Assembly (NCBI GenBank): GCA_030639665.1 | Contig: DAOWCC010000035.1 | Coordinates: forward strand, 1 to 14,139 | Length of the DNA: 14,139 nt | From: Elusimicrobiota bacterium | GTDB taxonomy: Bacteria > Elusimicrobiota > Elusimicrobia > Elusimicrobiales > UBA9959 | Direction of reading: 5' to 3' | In this document: positions 8,118 to 14,139 of the stretch, piece after piece | Position numbering within the stretch: position 1 is the first letter of the stretch | Layout of the letters: each line of letters opens with the position of its first letter | The notes under the pieces: model-generated | Seen by the model: only the letters and a program-made list of their open reading frames with translations | What the model was told of the DNA's origin: nothing | Database searches by the model: none | Program-made: the position numbers and the translations under genes

Positions 8118-8138
8118 TCACCGTCGATAAAAATCATA

Positions 8139-8167
8139 TTGACAAAAAAAAATCAAAGTGTTAGCAT
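8139..8167 (+). promoter_or_regulatory. Probable gdhA promoter
   Basis: A perfect -35 TTGACA (8139-8144) is followed after 17 nt by TAGCAT (8162-8167), a 4/6 match to the -10 consensus. Transcription would start near 8174, giving a leader of about 80 nt. A small palindrome, TAACT-GTT-AGTTA (8180-8192), lies just past the predicted start and may be an operator. Confidence 0.5.
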
Positions 8168-8242
8168 ATTTGTATAGGGTAACTGTTAGTTAAATATTTT
8201 GTTAAACCTGCCCGCCCAATAAACAGCGGATCGGTTAATCTC

Positions 8243-8249
8243 AAGGAGG
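8243..8249 (+). promoter_or_regulatory. Strong ribosome binding site of gdhA
   Basis: AAGGAGG lies 7 nt before the ATG at 8257. It is the strongest Shine-Dalgarno sequence in the window, where several other genes have none. This fixes the gdhA start and suggests high expression. Confidence 0.85.
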
Positions 8250-8256
8250 CTAGTAA

Positions 8257-9639
8257 ATGTCAAACTTAAGTGTGGCGGAAAAAACCAATCCGCAAGTATC
8301 AGAATATATTTCAAAAGTCATGGATCGTTTAAGAGCGAAGAATCAGGGCGAAAATGAATTTCATCAAGCCGCTGAAGAAGTTCTCTTATCTTTAGCTCCC
8401 GTTATGGAAAGACATCCCGAATTCGTAAAAGCGGGATTGCTTGAAAGAATAACCGAGCCGGAAAGAGTAATAATGTTCCGCGTGCCGTGGGTAGACGATA
8501 AAGGCGATGTTCAAGTAAACAGAGGTTTTAGAGTGGAATTCAACAGCGCCATAGGACCATATAAAGGCGGCTTAAGATTTCACCCCAGCGTAAATCTCGG
8601 CATACTTAAATTTTTGGGTTTTGAACAAATATTCAAAAACGCTCTTACCACTCTGCCTATGGGCGGAGGAAAAGGCGGTTCGGATTTCGATCCAAAAGGA
8701 AAATCAGATAATGAAGTTATGAAATTCTGTCAATCCTTCATGGCTGAACTATATCGCCATATCGGACCCAGCAAAGATATTCCCGCCGGCGACATCGGCG
8801 TGGGCGGAAGAGAAATAGGTTATATGTTCGGGCAATATAAAAAACTTAAAGGCTCTTTTGACAGCGTTCTTACCGGAAAAGGCTTAACTTGGGGCGGAAG
8901 TTTAATTCGTCCCGAAGCGACCGGTTACGGCTGCGTGTATTTCGCAGATGAAATGCTGAAAACAAGAGATGATAGTTTTAAAGGAAAAAGAGTCGCCATT
9001 TCAGGTTCCGGAAATGTCGCTCAATACGCCTTACAAAAAGTCAATGAACTTGGCGGCAAGGTCATAACTCTTACCGACTCCAGCGGTTATATCGTGGATG
9101 AAGACGGCATTAATGAAGAGAAATGGGCGTTCGTAATGGACCTTAAAAATGTTCGCAGAGGAAGAATTAAAGAATATATTGAGAAATATCCAAACGCGAA
9201 ATATTATGACGGCACGGGAGTATGGAATGTTAAAGTGGATGTGGCCCTTCCTTGCGCCACACAAAATGAGCTTAACGGCGATGACGCTAAAACACTGGTT
9301 AAAAACGGTTGTTTCTGCGTATCTGAAGGCGCGAATATGCCTTCAACCGCCGAAGCCATTGATGTGTTTATTGAGAATAAAGTTCTCTATGGCCCCGGAA
9401 AAGCGGCAAATGCCGGCGGCGTGGCGGTATCGGGACTTGAGATGAGTCAAAACGCCATTCGCATGAGCTGGACCAGCGAAGAAGTTGACGGCCATCTCCA
9501 ACGCATCATGAAAACAATCCATAAAGATGCTCTTGAAACATCCATAGAGTATAATAAGAAAGGAAACTATATCGTGGGCGCGAACATAACCGGCTTCTTA
9601 AAAGTTGCCGACGCTATGATGGCTCAAGGAATAGTATAA
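8257..9639 (+). CDS. gdhA: NADP-type glutamate dehydrogenase
   Basis: This 460-residue enzyme interconverts 2-oxoglutarate plus ammonium and glutamate with NADP(H); it is cytoplasmic and hexameric in its family. The length and motifs match the bacterial NADP-type (E. coli GdhA-like) class. The substrate-binding region has GPYKGGLRFHPSV at 100-112 and the lysine-bearing PMGGGKGGSDFDPKGKS at 134-150. The catalytic aspartate region is IPAGDIGVGGREIG at 175-188. The Rossmann fold has GSGNVAQ at 250-256 followed by TDSSG, as in NADP enzymes, and EGANMPST lies at 357-364. The start is fixed by the AAGGAGG site, and a strong terminator follows the stop, so it is a single-gene transcript. It is divergent from the transhydrogenase operon, which could supply its NADPH. 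Cofactor preference is inferred from similarity. Confidence 0.96.
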   Translation: MSNLSVAEKTNPQVSEYISKVMDRLRAKNQGENEFHQAAEEVLLSLAPVMERHPEFVKAGLLERITEPERVIMFRVPWVDDKGDVQVNRGFRVEFNSAIGPYKGGLRFHPSVNLGILKFLGFEQIFKNALTTLPMGGGKGGSDFDPKGKSDNEVMKFCQSFMAELYRHIGPSKDIPAGDIGVGGREIGYMFGQYKKLKGSFDSVLTGKGLTWGGSLIRPEATGYGCVYFADEMLKTRDDSFKGKRVAISGSGNVAQYALQKVNELGGKVITLTDSSGYIVDEDGINEEKWAFVMDLKNVRRGRIKEYIEKYPNAKYYDGTGVWNVKVDVALPCATQNELNGDDAKTLVKNGCFCVSEGANMPSTAEAIDVFIENKVLYGPGKAANAGGVAVSGLEMSQNAIRMSWTSEEVDGHLQRIMKTIHKDALETSIEYNKKGNYIVGANITGFLKVADAMMAQGIV

Positions 9640-9657
9640 CCCGTTAAAAGAATTAAT

Positions 9658-9696
9658 AAAAAAACCGAGGGTGATTAATATTACCCTCGGTTTTTT
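9658..9696 (+). terminator. Intrinsic terminator after gdhA
   Basis: Stem ACCGAGGGT (9664-9672) pairs with ACCCTCGGT (9683-9691) around a 10-nt loop, followed by a T-run to 9696; a matching A-run precedes the stem. It starts about 20 nt past the gdhA stop. The symmetry would let it act on either strand. Confidence 0.9.
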
Positions 9697-9698
9697 AT

Positions 9699-9704
9699 TA
9701 TAAT
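9699..9704 (+). promoter_or_regulatory. Possible -10 box for the 982-residue gene
   Basis: A perfect TATAAT sits just after the gdhA terminator. The only candidate -35 is TTAATA at 9675-9680, inside the terminator loop, with an 18-nt spacer. A transcript from here would have a leader of about 120 nt that includes CAG-phased repeats. Weak support; AT-rich sequence gives such matches by chance. Confidence 0.25.
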
Positions 9705-9715
9705 GATAAGAAGAG

Positions 9716-9743
9716 AACAGCGCGGCAGGCAACAGCGTGGCAG
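9716..9743. repeat. CAG-rich repeat in approximately 8-nt phase, copy 1
   Basis: The CAG triplets at 9718, 9726, 9733 and 9741 are spaced 8, 7 and 8 nt, within ACAGCG/GGCAG units. The stretch resembles the octamer array at 12787-12818. AATGTAG follows at 9751-9757, as it does after the downstream array. Confidence 0.5.
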
Positions 9744-9790
9744 ATAATAAAATGTAGCATTATATCCCTGTCATTCTGAAATCTTATCCT

Positions 9791-9821
9791 GCAGAACTGT
9801 ATCACTGCCGTACTGTAGCGC
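9791..9821. repeat. CAG-phased octamer repeat in opposite orientation
   Basis: Read on the minus strand, CAG occurs four times at exactly 8-nt spacing (TACAGTAC, GGCAGTGA, TACAGTTC, then TGCAG). On the plus strand this is ACTG at 9796, 9804 and 9812. It lies directly before the start of the 982-residue gene. The function is unknown. Confidence 0.45.
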
Positions 9822-9829
9822 TATTTACT

Positions 9830-12778
9830 ATGAACATGTTAACCGACCATCATCTAACGGATTATTTAACCGAACCCGGCGATTTTGAAAAAATGATGCC
9901 GCATCGCATCAACAAAATATTAATGGTGGCGTCTTTATATGATTCATTCCTTTTTGCTGATGATGAAAGATTAAAAGACGCCCTCTTTGGGGAACTCGCC
10001 AGAGCGCCAAAAATAACCCGCGTCTCAACAGCCAAAGAAGCCATGGAAATAGCGGGCAAGAAAAAGTTTGATCTCATTATAGCGATGACGCAAATTGCCG
10101 ATACGGATATGAACATCTTTGCCAAAGAAATAAAAAAAATAAACGCCAAGATGCCTTTAGTGTTCTTATCTTTCAATATGCGCGATGTCTATAATCTGTC
10201 AGACGAAACCAAATCGCTGGTAAACGGAGTTTTTTTATGGTCGGGCGATACCAAAATTTTCTCGGCTATAATAAATCTAATTGAAGATGAAATGAATTTT
10301 GAACAAGACTCAAAAGTGGGCGTTCAAGCAACCCTGCTTGTTGAAGACAATGTAAAATTTTATTCTTCATATCTGCCCACCATTTATACGGAACTGATGA
10401 AACAAACTCAAATAGTAATCGCGGATGAATTAAATCCCGCTAAAAAAAAGCTTCGTTTAAAAGCAAGGCCGAAAGTGCTGCATGCCAGCAATTTTAATGA
10501 CGCGTGGGAAATTTATTCAAAATATAAAAGAAATATCTTAGGCGTTATAAGCGATATAGAATTTCCGATAGACGGCAAAAAAACAAAAGACGCGGGCATA
10601 CTTCTTTCAAAAAAAATACAAGAGGATTATCCCGACATGCCCATACTTTTGCAATCTTCAAACGGAGAATATTGCGATATAGCAAAAGATGTCGGCGCCT
10701 CTTTTTTAAATAAAGGCTGCGCGGATATCAGCACTCAATTGAAGAACTTTATTTTCACTTATTTCGGTTTCGGCGATTTTGTGTTTACCGATAAACAGGG
10801 AAAAGAAATCTTACGCGCCAGCGATGTGCAAACAATGATAAAAACGCTGAGAATAGTGCCGATAGAATCTCTTCTTCATCACGCGAGCCGCAATCATTTT
10901 TCAAAATGGCTGTTCGCCAGAACGGAATTTGAAATTGCCTATCATATCCGCCCCAAAAAGATTTCGGAATTTAAAGACGGCGAGGGCTTGAGGAAATATT
11001 TAATAGAAACACTGTATAGATTTATATCCAAAACCCAGCATGGCAGCATCCTTAAATTTGAAACAAGACTTTTCAATAATACGACTCCATTTTCAAAAAT
11101 CGGAAACGGTTCCATAGGCGGAAAAGCCCGCGGCCTCGCCTTTACCGATTTTCTATTAAGCAAAAGAGATTTATCCAAAGACTTTGAAAATGTTTCAATA
11201 AAAGTTCCAAACACAATAACCATCGCGACGGATGTTTTTGACTTTTTCATAGAACAAAACGATATTTTATCGCAATTAAATACCGAAAAATCAGACAAAC
11301 AAATCGGAGAAATATTTGAAAATGCCCGCCTTCCGGGTTATTTGCGCAGAGCCTTGCGCAAAATAATAGATACCTTGGAAGGGCCGCTCGCGGTGCGTTC
11401 ATCTTCTTTGCTTGAGGATTCAAAAACTCAGCCATTTGCGGGAATCTATAAAACTTATATGCTCTCCAACGATCATCCCGATAAAGAAATTAGATTTAAA
11501 CAACTCGTTAAAGCGATAAAATATGTTTACGCCTCAACATTTTCTTCGGAAGCCGCAAGCTACAGAAAATTTTCTCCGCATCTGCCCGATGAAGAAAAAA
11601 TGGCGATTATAATCCAAAATGTGGTGGGTAAATATTATCCCCAATCAAAACGCTATTACCCCGATTTTTCAGGTGTGGCGCAATCATATAATTATTATCC
11701 GGTGCCGCCGATTACCAGCGACAATTCAATAGTCCATATCGCTTTAGGCCTTGGAAAAGCTATTGTTGAAGGATATAATACACTCAGATTTTCCCCCGAA
11801 CATCCTCAAAATTTACATCAATTTTCCACAATAAATGATTTCTTTACCAATTCCCAAAAACGAATAGTAACACTGAACCTTGATGACTCAAGTAATAATA
11901 ACAAGGACTTGAGTTATGACCATGAACCGGCTATAGAAGAAATTGATATTTCAAAAGCTAATGAAGACGGCTCACTTGAATTGGTCGGCTCTTCCTATTC
12001 AAGCGAAAATGATATTATCTATGACAATATATGGAATAAAGGAGCAAAACTGATAACTTTCGCTCCGATACTAAAAAGTAAACTCCTGCCTTTAACCGAA
12101 ATTCTTCAATCCATTGCTCAACTGGCTAAAGAAACAATGGGCACAAATATAGAAATGGAATTCGCGGCAAACTATAACAGAAAAACGGAAACAACCGAAT
12201 TTTATATTCTTCAAATACGCCCCATGGTTTCAAGAAGTTTCAGTCAGAAAATAACCTTTGACGATATAAAAGAAAAATCCATAATATGCTCAAGCAATAC
12301 AACTTTGGGAAATGGCCATATTAATGATGTAAAACATATCGTTTTCGTAAAACCTGAAAAATTCAGCACCATGAAAACTTATGATATCGCAAATCAAATA
12401 GGCGAACTAAACAGATTATTAAAAGACAGTCCTTATATCCTTATAGGACCGGGCCGCTGGGGTTCAAGCGATCCCTTACTTGGAATACCCGTAAAATGGC
12501 ATCAAATATCCAATTCCAGAACCATAGTGGAAAGCAATTATGAAAAATTTTCAATCGACCCTTCCTACGGCACGCACTTTTTCCACAATGTAACTTCTCT
12601 CGGCATGGCGTACTTCACCATAAATTCCAAACAAACGGAGCAAATGATTGATTGGGATTGGTTTGAAAAGCAAAAATCCGAAGTGGATATGGAGTTCGTG
12701 AAATTGATTAAAGTGGGGAAAGCCCTCGACATCCGAGTAGACGGCGGAACAGGAAAAGGAATAATCGCATTAGGATAA
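9830..12778 (+). CDS. Receiver-domain protein fused to a PEP-synthase-type ATP-grasp (PPDK_N) domain
   Basis: 982 residues. Residues 28-155 look like a degenerate receiver domain. Residues 165-310 look like an intact one: acidic pair Glu172/Asp173, phospho-acceptor Asp242 in SDIEFP, Ser276/277 and Lys295. Residues 425-800 match the ATP-grasp nucleotide-binding domain of PEP synthase and pyruvate phosphate dikinase: GSIGGKARGLA (427-437), AVRSSSLLEDS (521-531), FAGIYKTY (536-543), SGVAQS (614-619) and YILQIRP (792-798). The phospho-His swivelling domain and PEP-binding barrel of those enzymes are absent; instead residues 805-982 carry a distinct C-terminal region with GPGRWGSSDPLLG (873-885). 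It therefore cannot be a complete PEP synthase. A phosphorylation-controlled kinase or phosphotransfer role is plausible but unproven. No Shine-Dalgarno site precedes the ATG at 9830; ATG at 9836 is an alternative. Homologues are usually annotated only as PEP/pyruvate-binding proteins. Confidence 0.85.
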   Translation: MNMLTDHHLTDYLTEPGDFEKMMPHRINKILMVASLYDSFLFADDERLKDALFGELARAPKITRVSTAKEAMEIAGKKKFDLIIAMTQIADTDMNIFAKEIKKINAKMPLVFLSFNMRDVYNLSDETKSLVNGVFLWSGDTKIFSAIINLIEDEMNFEQDSKVGVQATLLVEDNVKFYSSYLPTIYTELMKQTQIVIADELNPAKKKLRLKARPKVLHASNFNDAWEIYSKYKRNILGVISDIEFPIDGKKTKDAGILLSKKIQEDYPDMPILLQSSNGEYCDIAKDVGASFLNKGCADISTQLKNFIFTYFGFGDFVFTDKQGKEILRASDVQTMIKTLRIVPIESLLHHASRNHFSKWLFARTEFEIAYHIRPKKISEFKDGEGLRKYLIETLYRFISKTQHGSILKFETRLFNNTTPFSKIGNGSIGGKARGLAFTDFLLSKRDLSKDFENVSIKVPNTITIATDVFDFFIEQNDILSQLNTEKSDKQIGEIFENARLPGYLRRALRKIIDTLEGPLAVRSSSLLEDSKTQPFAGIYKTYMLSNDHPDKEIRFKQLVKAIKYVYASTFSSEAASYRKFSPHLPDEEKMAIIIQNVVGKYYPQSKRYYPDFSGVAQSYNYYPVPPITSDNSIVHIALGLGKAIVEGYNTLRFSPEHPQNLHQFSTINDFFTNSQKRIVTLNLDDSSNNNKDLSYDHEPAIEEIDISKANEDGSLELVGSSYSSENDIIYDNIWNKGAKLITFAPILKSKLLPLTEILQSIAQLAKETMGTNIEMEFAANYNRKTETTEFYILQIRPMVSRSFSQKITFDDIKEKSIICSSNTTLGNGHINDVKHIVFVKPEKFSTMKTYDIANQIGELNRLLKDSPYILIGPGRWGSSDPLLGIPVKWHQISNSRTIVESNYEKFSIDPSYGTHFFHNVTSLGMAYFTINSKQTEQMIDWDWFEKQKSEVDMEFVKLIKVGKALDIRVDGGTGKGIIALG

Positions 12779-12786
12779 AATAGCCC

Positions 12787-12818
12787 GGCAGCTCGACAGC
12801 GAGACAGCTTGGCAGCAA
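12787..12818. repeat. Octamer tandem repeat, consensus GRCAGCNN, four units
   Basis: Four consecutive 8-mers read GGCAGCTC, GACAGCGA, GACAGCTT and GGCAGCAA, starting 9 nt after the stop of the 982-residue gene. The array resembles 9716-9743 on the other flank of the same gene, and both are followed by AATGTAG. Likely a dispersed intergenic repeat family. Confidence 0.6.
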
Positions 12819-12837
12819 AAACAAAAACTCAAAAAAG

Positions 12838-12901
12838 AATGTAGTCGCAAAGCTTGCTTTGCTCTTGTAACCAAAAATGTAGCCACAGCGCCTTGCGCTG
12901 C
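12838..12901 (+). repeat. Pair of REP-like GTAG-hairpin elements
   Basis: Two units 38 nt apart each begin AATGTAG and continue into a short palindrome. Unit 1 has GTAG at 12841-12844 and GCAAAGC/GCTTTGC at 12847-12853/12856-12862. Unit 2 has GTAG at 12879-12882 and CAGCGC/GCGCTG at 12886-12891/12895-12900. Stem sequences differ while the GTAG and a CTTG-type apex are kept. GTAG 5' of a hairpin is the hallmark of REP sequences mobilised by TnpA_REP (RAYT) transposases. No such transposase lies in the window. Confidence 0.55.
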
Positions 12902-13228
12902 CCACAAAAAAACAACTAATAATTTATCTCTGGAATTCTCGGCAAAGTTTCGCGCTCACTCCTTGTGGGTTTTTAAATTATGTGCCCTTCGGATTTTCCG
13001 CCAGCTCCGGAACTCAGGCAAAAGACATAGCTTTTACCTTCAAACATCCTCGCTGTTCATAGAAGAATTCGCTGCAAATCCTTGGTCAAAAACCCAATAT
13101 CGTTCACCGCAAAATCTTTGCCTCATTCCAATTATTTCTTTTCCTGTTTTAAAAAAATAAACCCACCGCCCAAATTACGGTAAAGCCGAATTACCCGCAA
13201 CAGAAATAAGGAAAATCTTTATAAAAAC

Positions 13229-13726
13229 CTAAATGATTTTTTGAAATACACAATCCACATACTTGTTATTCCATGTTATATAAACTTCCTTAAAATACTT
13301 CTTATTTTTAATTAAATCTGTTTCACTTCTCAAGACTTTTTTAATAGTTTCTAATGTCCCAGCATCAAACAAACAATCTCTAATCACCATCACTAAAATC
13401 CCTTTTCCATATGTATTATATGCATCTTCATAAGATTTTTTAGTTAATTTGTTTTCAAGATTTATTAAAAACTTCTGAGCGATTCTTTCATCAAGATTAA
13501 CTATCGGCCTAATACGGCGGGGATAATCTTCAAGATTATCTTCCTTGGCTTCATCAACACTTCTATAAACATCACAATGTTCAATCCAAATTGACAGCTT
13601 TCCATTAGATACAACGGCATCAGGAGGGTCTGGTCTTTTTATGACTTTATAAGTAATATTGTTTTCTTTATTATAAAACTCAAGAAATTTCTCTATTACA
13701 ATCTTTTCATGATTAGCGTTAACCAT
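13229..13726 (-). CDS. Hypothetical protein, possible nuclease-like fold
   Basis: 165 residues with no signal peptide or membrane segment; I do not recognise the family. Residues about 30-55 (RPDPPDAVV, a GK turn, then a hydrophobic strand IWIEHCDVY) have the spacing of a PD-(D/E)xK nuclease core, but the usual Lys after Glu is replaced (EHC), so catalysis is doubtful. The rest is charged and probably helical, with a second hydrophobic strand ILVMVIRD near residues 110-117. It lies 11 nt after the TPR gene on the same strand, so the two are likely co-transcribed. Composition is AT-rich. No clear ribosome site precedes the ATG. The fold suggestion is weak. Confidence 0.65.
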   Translation of the reverse strand: MVNANHEKIVIEKFLEFYNKENNITYKVIKRPDPPDAVVSNGKLSIWIEHCDVYRSVDEAKEDNLEDYPRRIRPIVNLDERIAQKFLINLENKLTKKSYEDAYNTYGKGILVMVIRDCLFDAGTLETIKKVLRSETDLIKNKKYFKEVYITWNNKYVDCVFQKII

Positions 13727-13737
13727 TTTATTTGATA

Positions 13738-14139
13738 TTACATTCCCCCCATTGCACTAATTTTCCCCATTATACCCTGAATATCTGATTCCACTTTGTT
13801 ATGCAAGGATGGATTTAATTTTACAGCCATATTATAATCATTCAATGCTTTTTTATATCTAATCTTAGATTCTTCTTTATTGTTAAGGAGAGAAAAATAA
13901 TAACCCCAAGCACCATATTGAATACCTCTTCCCAAATAAAGTCCCGCATCATTAGGTTTTATTTCAATTGCTCTATCCATATCAGCAATTGCCTTATCCA
14001 TTGCCCCTCCTTTCCGATAATCTCTTTTTTGAGTATATACATGACTACGATAAGCCAAGGTCTCTATATTGTTGGGATGTAGTAATAATGCCTGGGAATA
14101 ATCTGCTATAGCTTTATCATAATCTTTCATCACACGATA
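13738..14139 (-). CDS. Tetratricopeptide-repeat protein, 5' end outside window
   Basis: The frame ends at TAA (13740-13738) and is still open at the right window edge, so the start lies beyond it; the GTG and ATG codons near 14130 are internal to a repeat and are not the likely start. About 134 residues are visible. TPR signatures are YDKAIADYSQALLLHPN, then MDKAIADMDRAIEIKPN, then a third helical pair ending YNMAVKLNPS. The second and third repeats contain insertions (around YRKGGA and GYYFSLLNNKEE). TPRs mediate protein-protein contacts. The gene is followed after 11 nt by the unknown 165-residue gene, its probable operon partner. The tail (IMGKISAMGGM) is not recognised. Confidence 0.85.
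   Translation of the reverse strand, partial: YRVMKDYDKAIADYSQALLLHPNNIETLAYRSHVYTQKRDYRKGGAMDKAIADMDRAIEIKPNDAGLYLGRGIQYGAWGYYFSLLNNKEESKIRYKKALNDYNMAVKLNPSLHNKVESDIQGIMGKISAMGGM

Larger units (their letters stand above)
12779..13228. other. 450-bp gene-free region with repeats
   Basis: It holds an octamer CAG array (12787-12818), two GTAG-hairpin elements (12838-12901) and a GC-richer patch of about 200 bp (12940-13140) with no convincing reading frame. A 65-codon frame at 12963-13160 has no ribosome site and no recognisable domain. No intrinsic terminator is visible for either convergent neighbour. The stretch 13160-13228 shows nothing I recognise. Confidence 0.6.

Noticed and set aside
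9830..12778. Complete phosphoenolpyruvate synthase
   Set aside because: Only the ATP-grasp half is present; the phospho-His and PEP-binding domains are missing.
12963..13160. 65-codon plus-strand open frame in the repeat region
   Set aside because: No ribosome site, no recognisable domain, unusual composition, and it lies in a repeat-rich patch; more likely chance.

Overview
The window looks like an accessory-rich chromosomal segment from an uncultivated, strictly anaerobic, AT-leaning bacterium. Ferredoxin/flavin redox enzymes, an NADP-type glutamate dehydrogenase, weak or absent Shine-Dalgarno sites before several genes, and a secreted papain-like protease with tandem Fn3-like repeats suggest a candidate-phylum lineage of the Elusimicrobiota/Omnitrophota kind. 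That placement is a guess from gene content; no rRNA or marker gene is present.

Layout, left to right. (1) Positions 1-3503, minus strand: the 5' part of a large secreted C1A cysteine protease (signal peptide, papain domain with an intact Cys/His/Asn set, a lectin-like domain, five Fn3-like repeats with a 321-bp period, then an Ig-like stretch cut by the window edge). It has its own promoter and an 80-bp leader with mutually exclusive hairpins. (2) Positions 3584-7922, minus strand: a tightly packed three-gene operon (4-nt overlap, then a 2-nt gap) encoding a NuoE-like, a NuoF-like and a [2Fe-2S]/[4Fe-4S]/GltD-like flavoprotein subunit. There is no hydrogenase H-cluster domain. The composition matches the Stn (Sporomusa-type Nfn) electron-bifurcating transhydrogenase, which links NADH, NADPH and ferredoxin pools. 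(3) A 280-330 bp divergent control region with promoters in both directions and a 10-bp inverted repeat. (4) Positions 8257-9639, plus strand: NADP-type glutamate dehydrogenase with a strong ribosome binding site and a clear intrinsic terminator. (5) Positions 9830-12778, plus strand: a 982-residue two-receiver-domain protein fused to a PEP-synthase-type ATP-grasp domain, lacking the phospho-His and PEP-binding domains. Both of its flanks carry CAG-rich repeats in 8-nt phase; the downstream flank also has two GTAG-hairpin elements resembling REP sequences. (6) Positions 12779-13228: a 450-bp gene-free repeat region. (7) Positions 13229-14139, minus strand: a small unknown protein and, just upstream of it, a TPR protein running off the right edge.

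Functionally, the central genes make a redox/nitrogen module. The transhydrogenase could set the NADPH/NADH/reduced-ferredoxin balance, and the divergently transcribed glutamate dehydrogenase would spend NADPH on ammonium assimilation. The most unusual items are: loss of the N-terminal [2Fe-2S] ligands in the NuoF-like subunit; the signalling-type PEP-synthase fragment; the protease leader with switch-like pairing; and the two kinds of intergenic repeat around the 982-residue gene.
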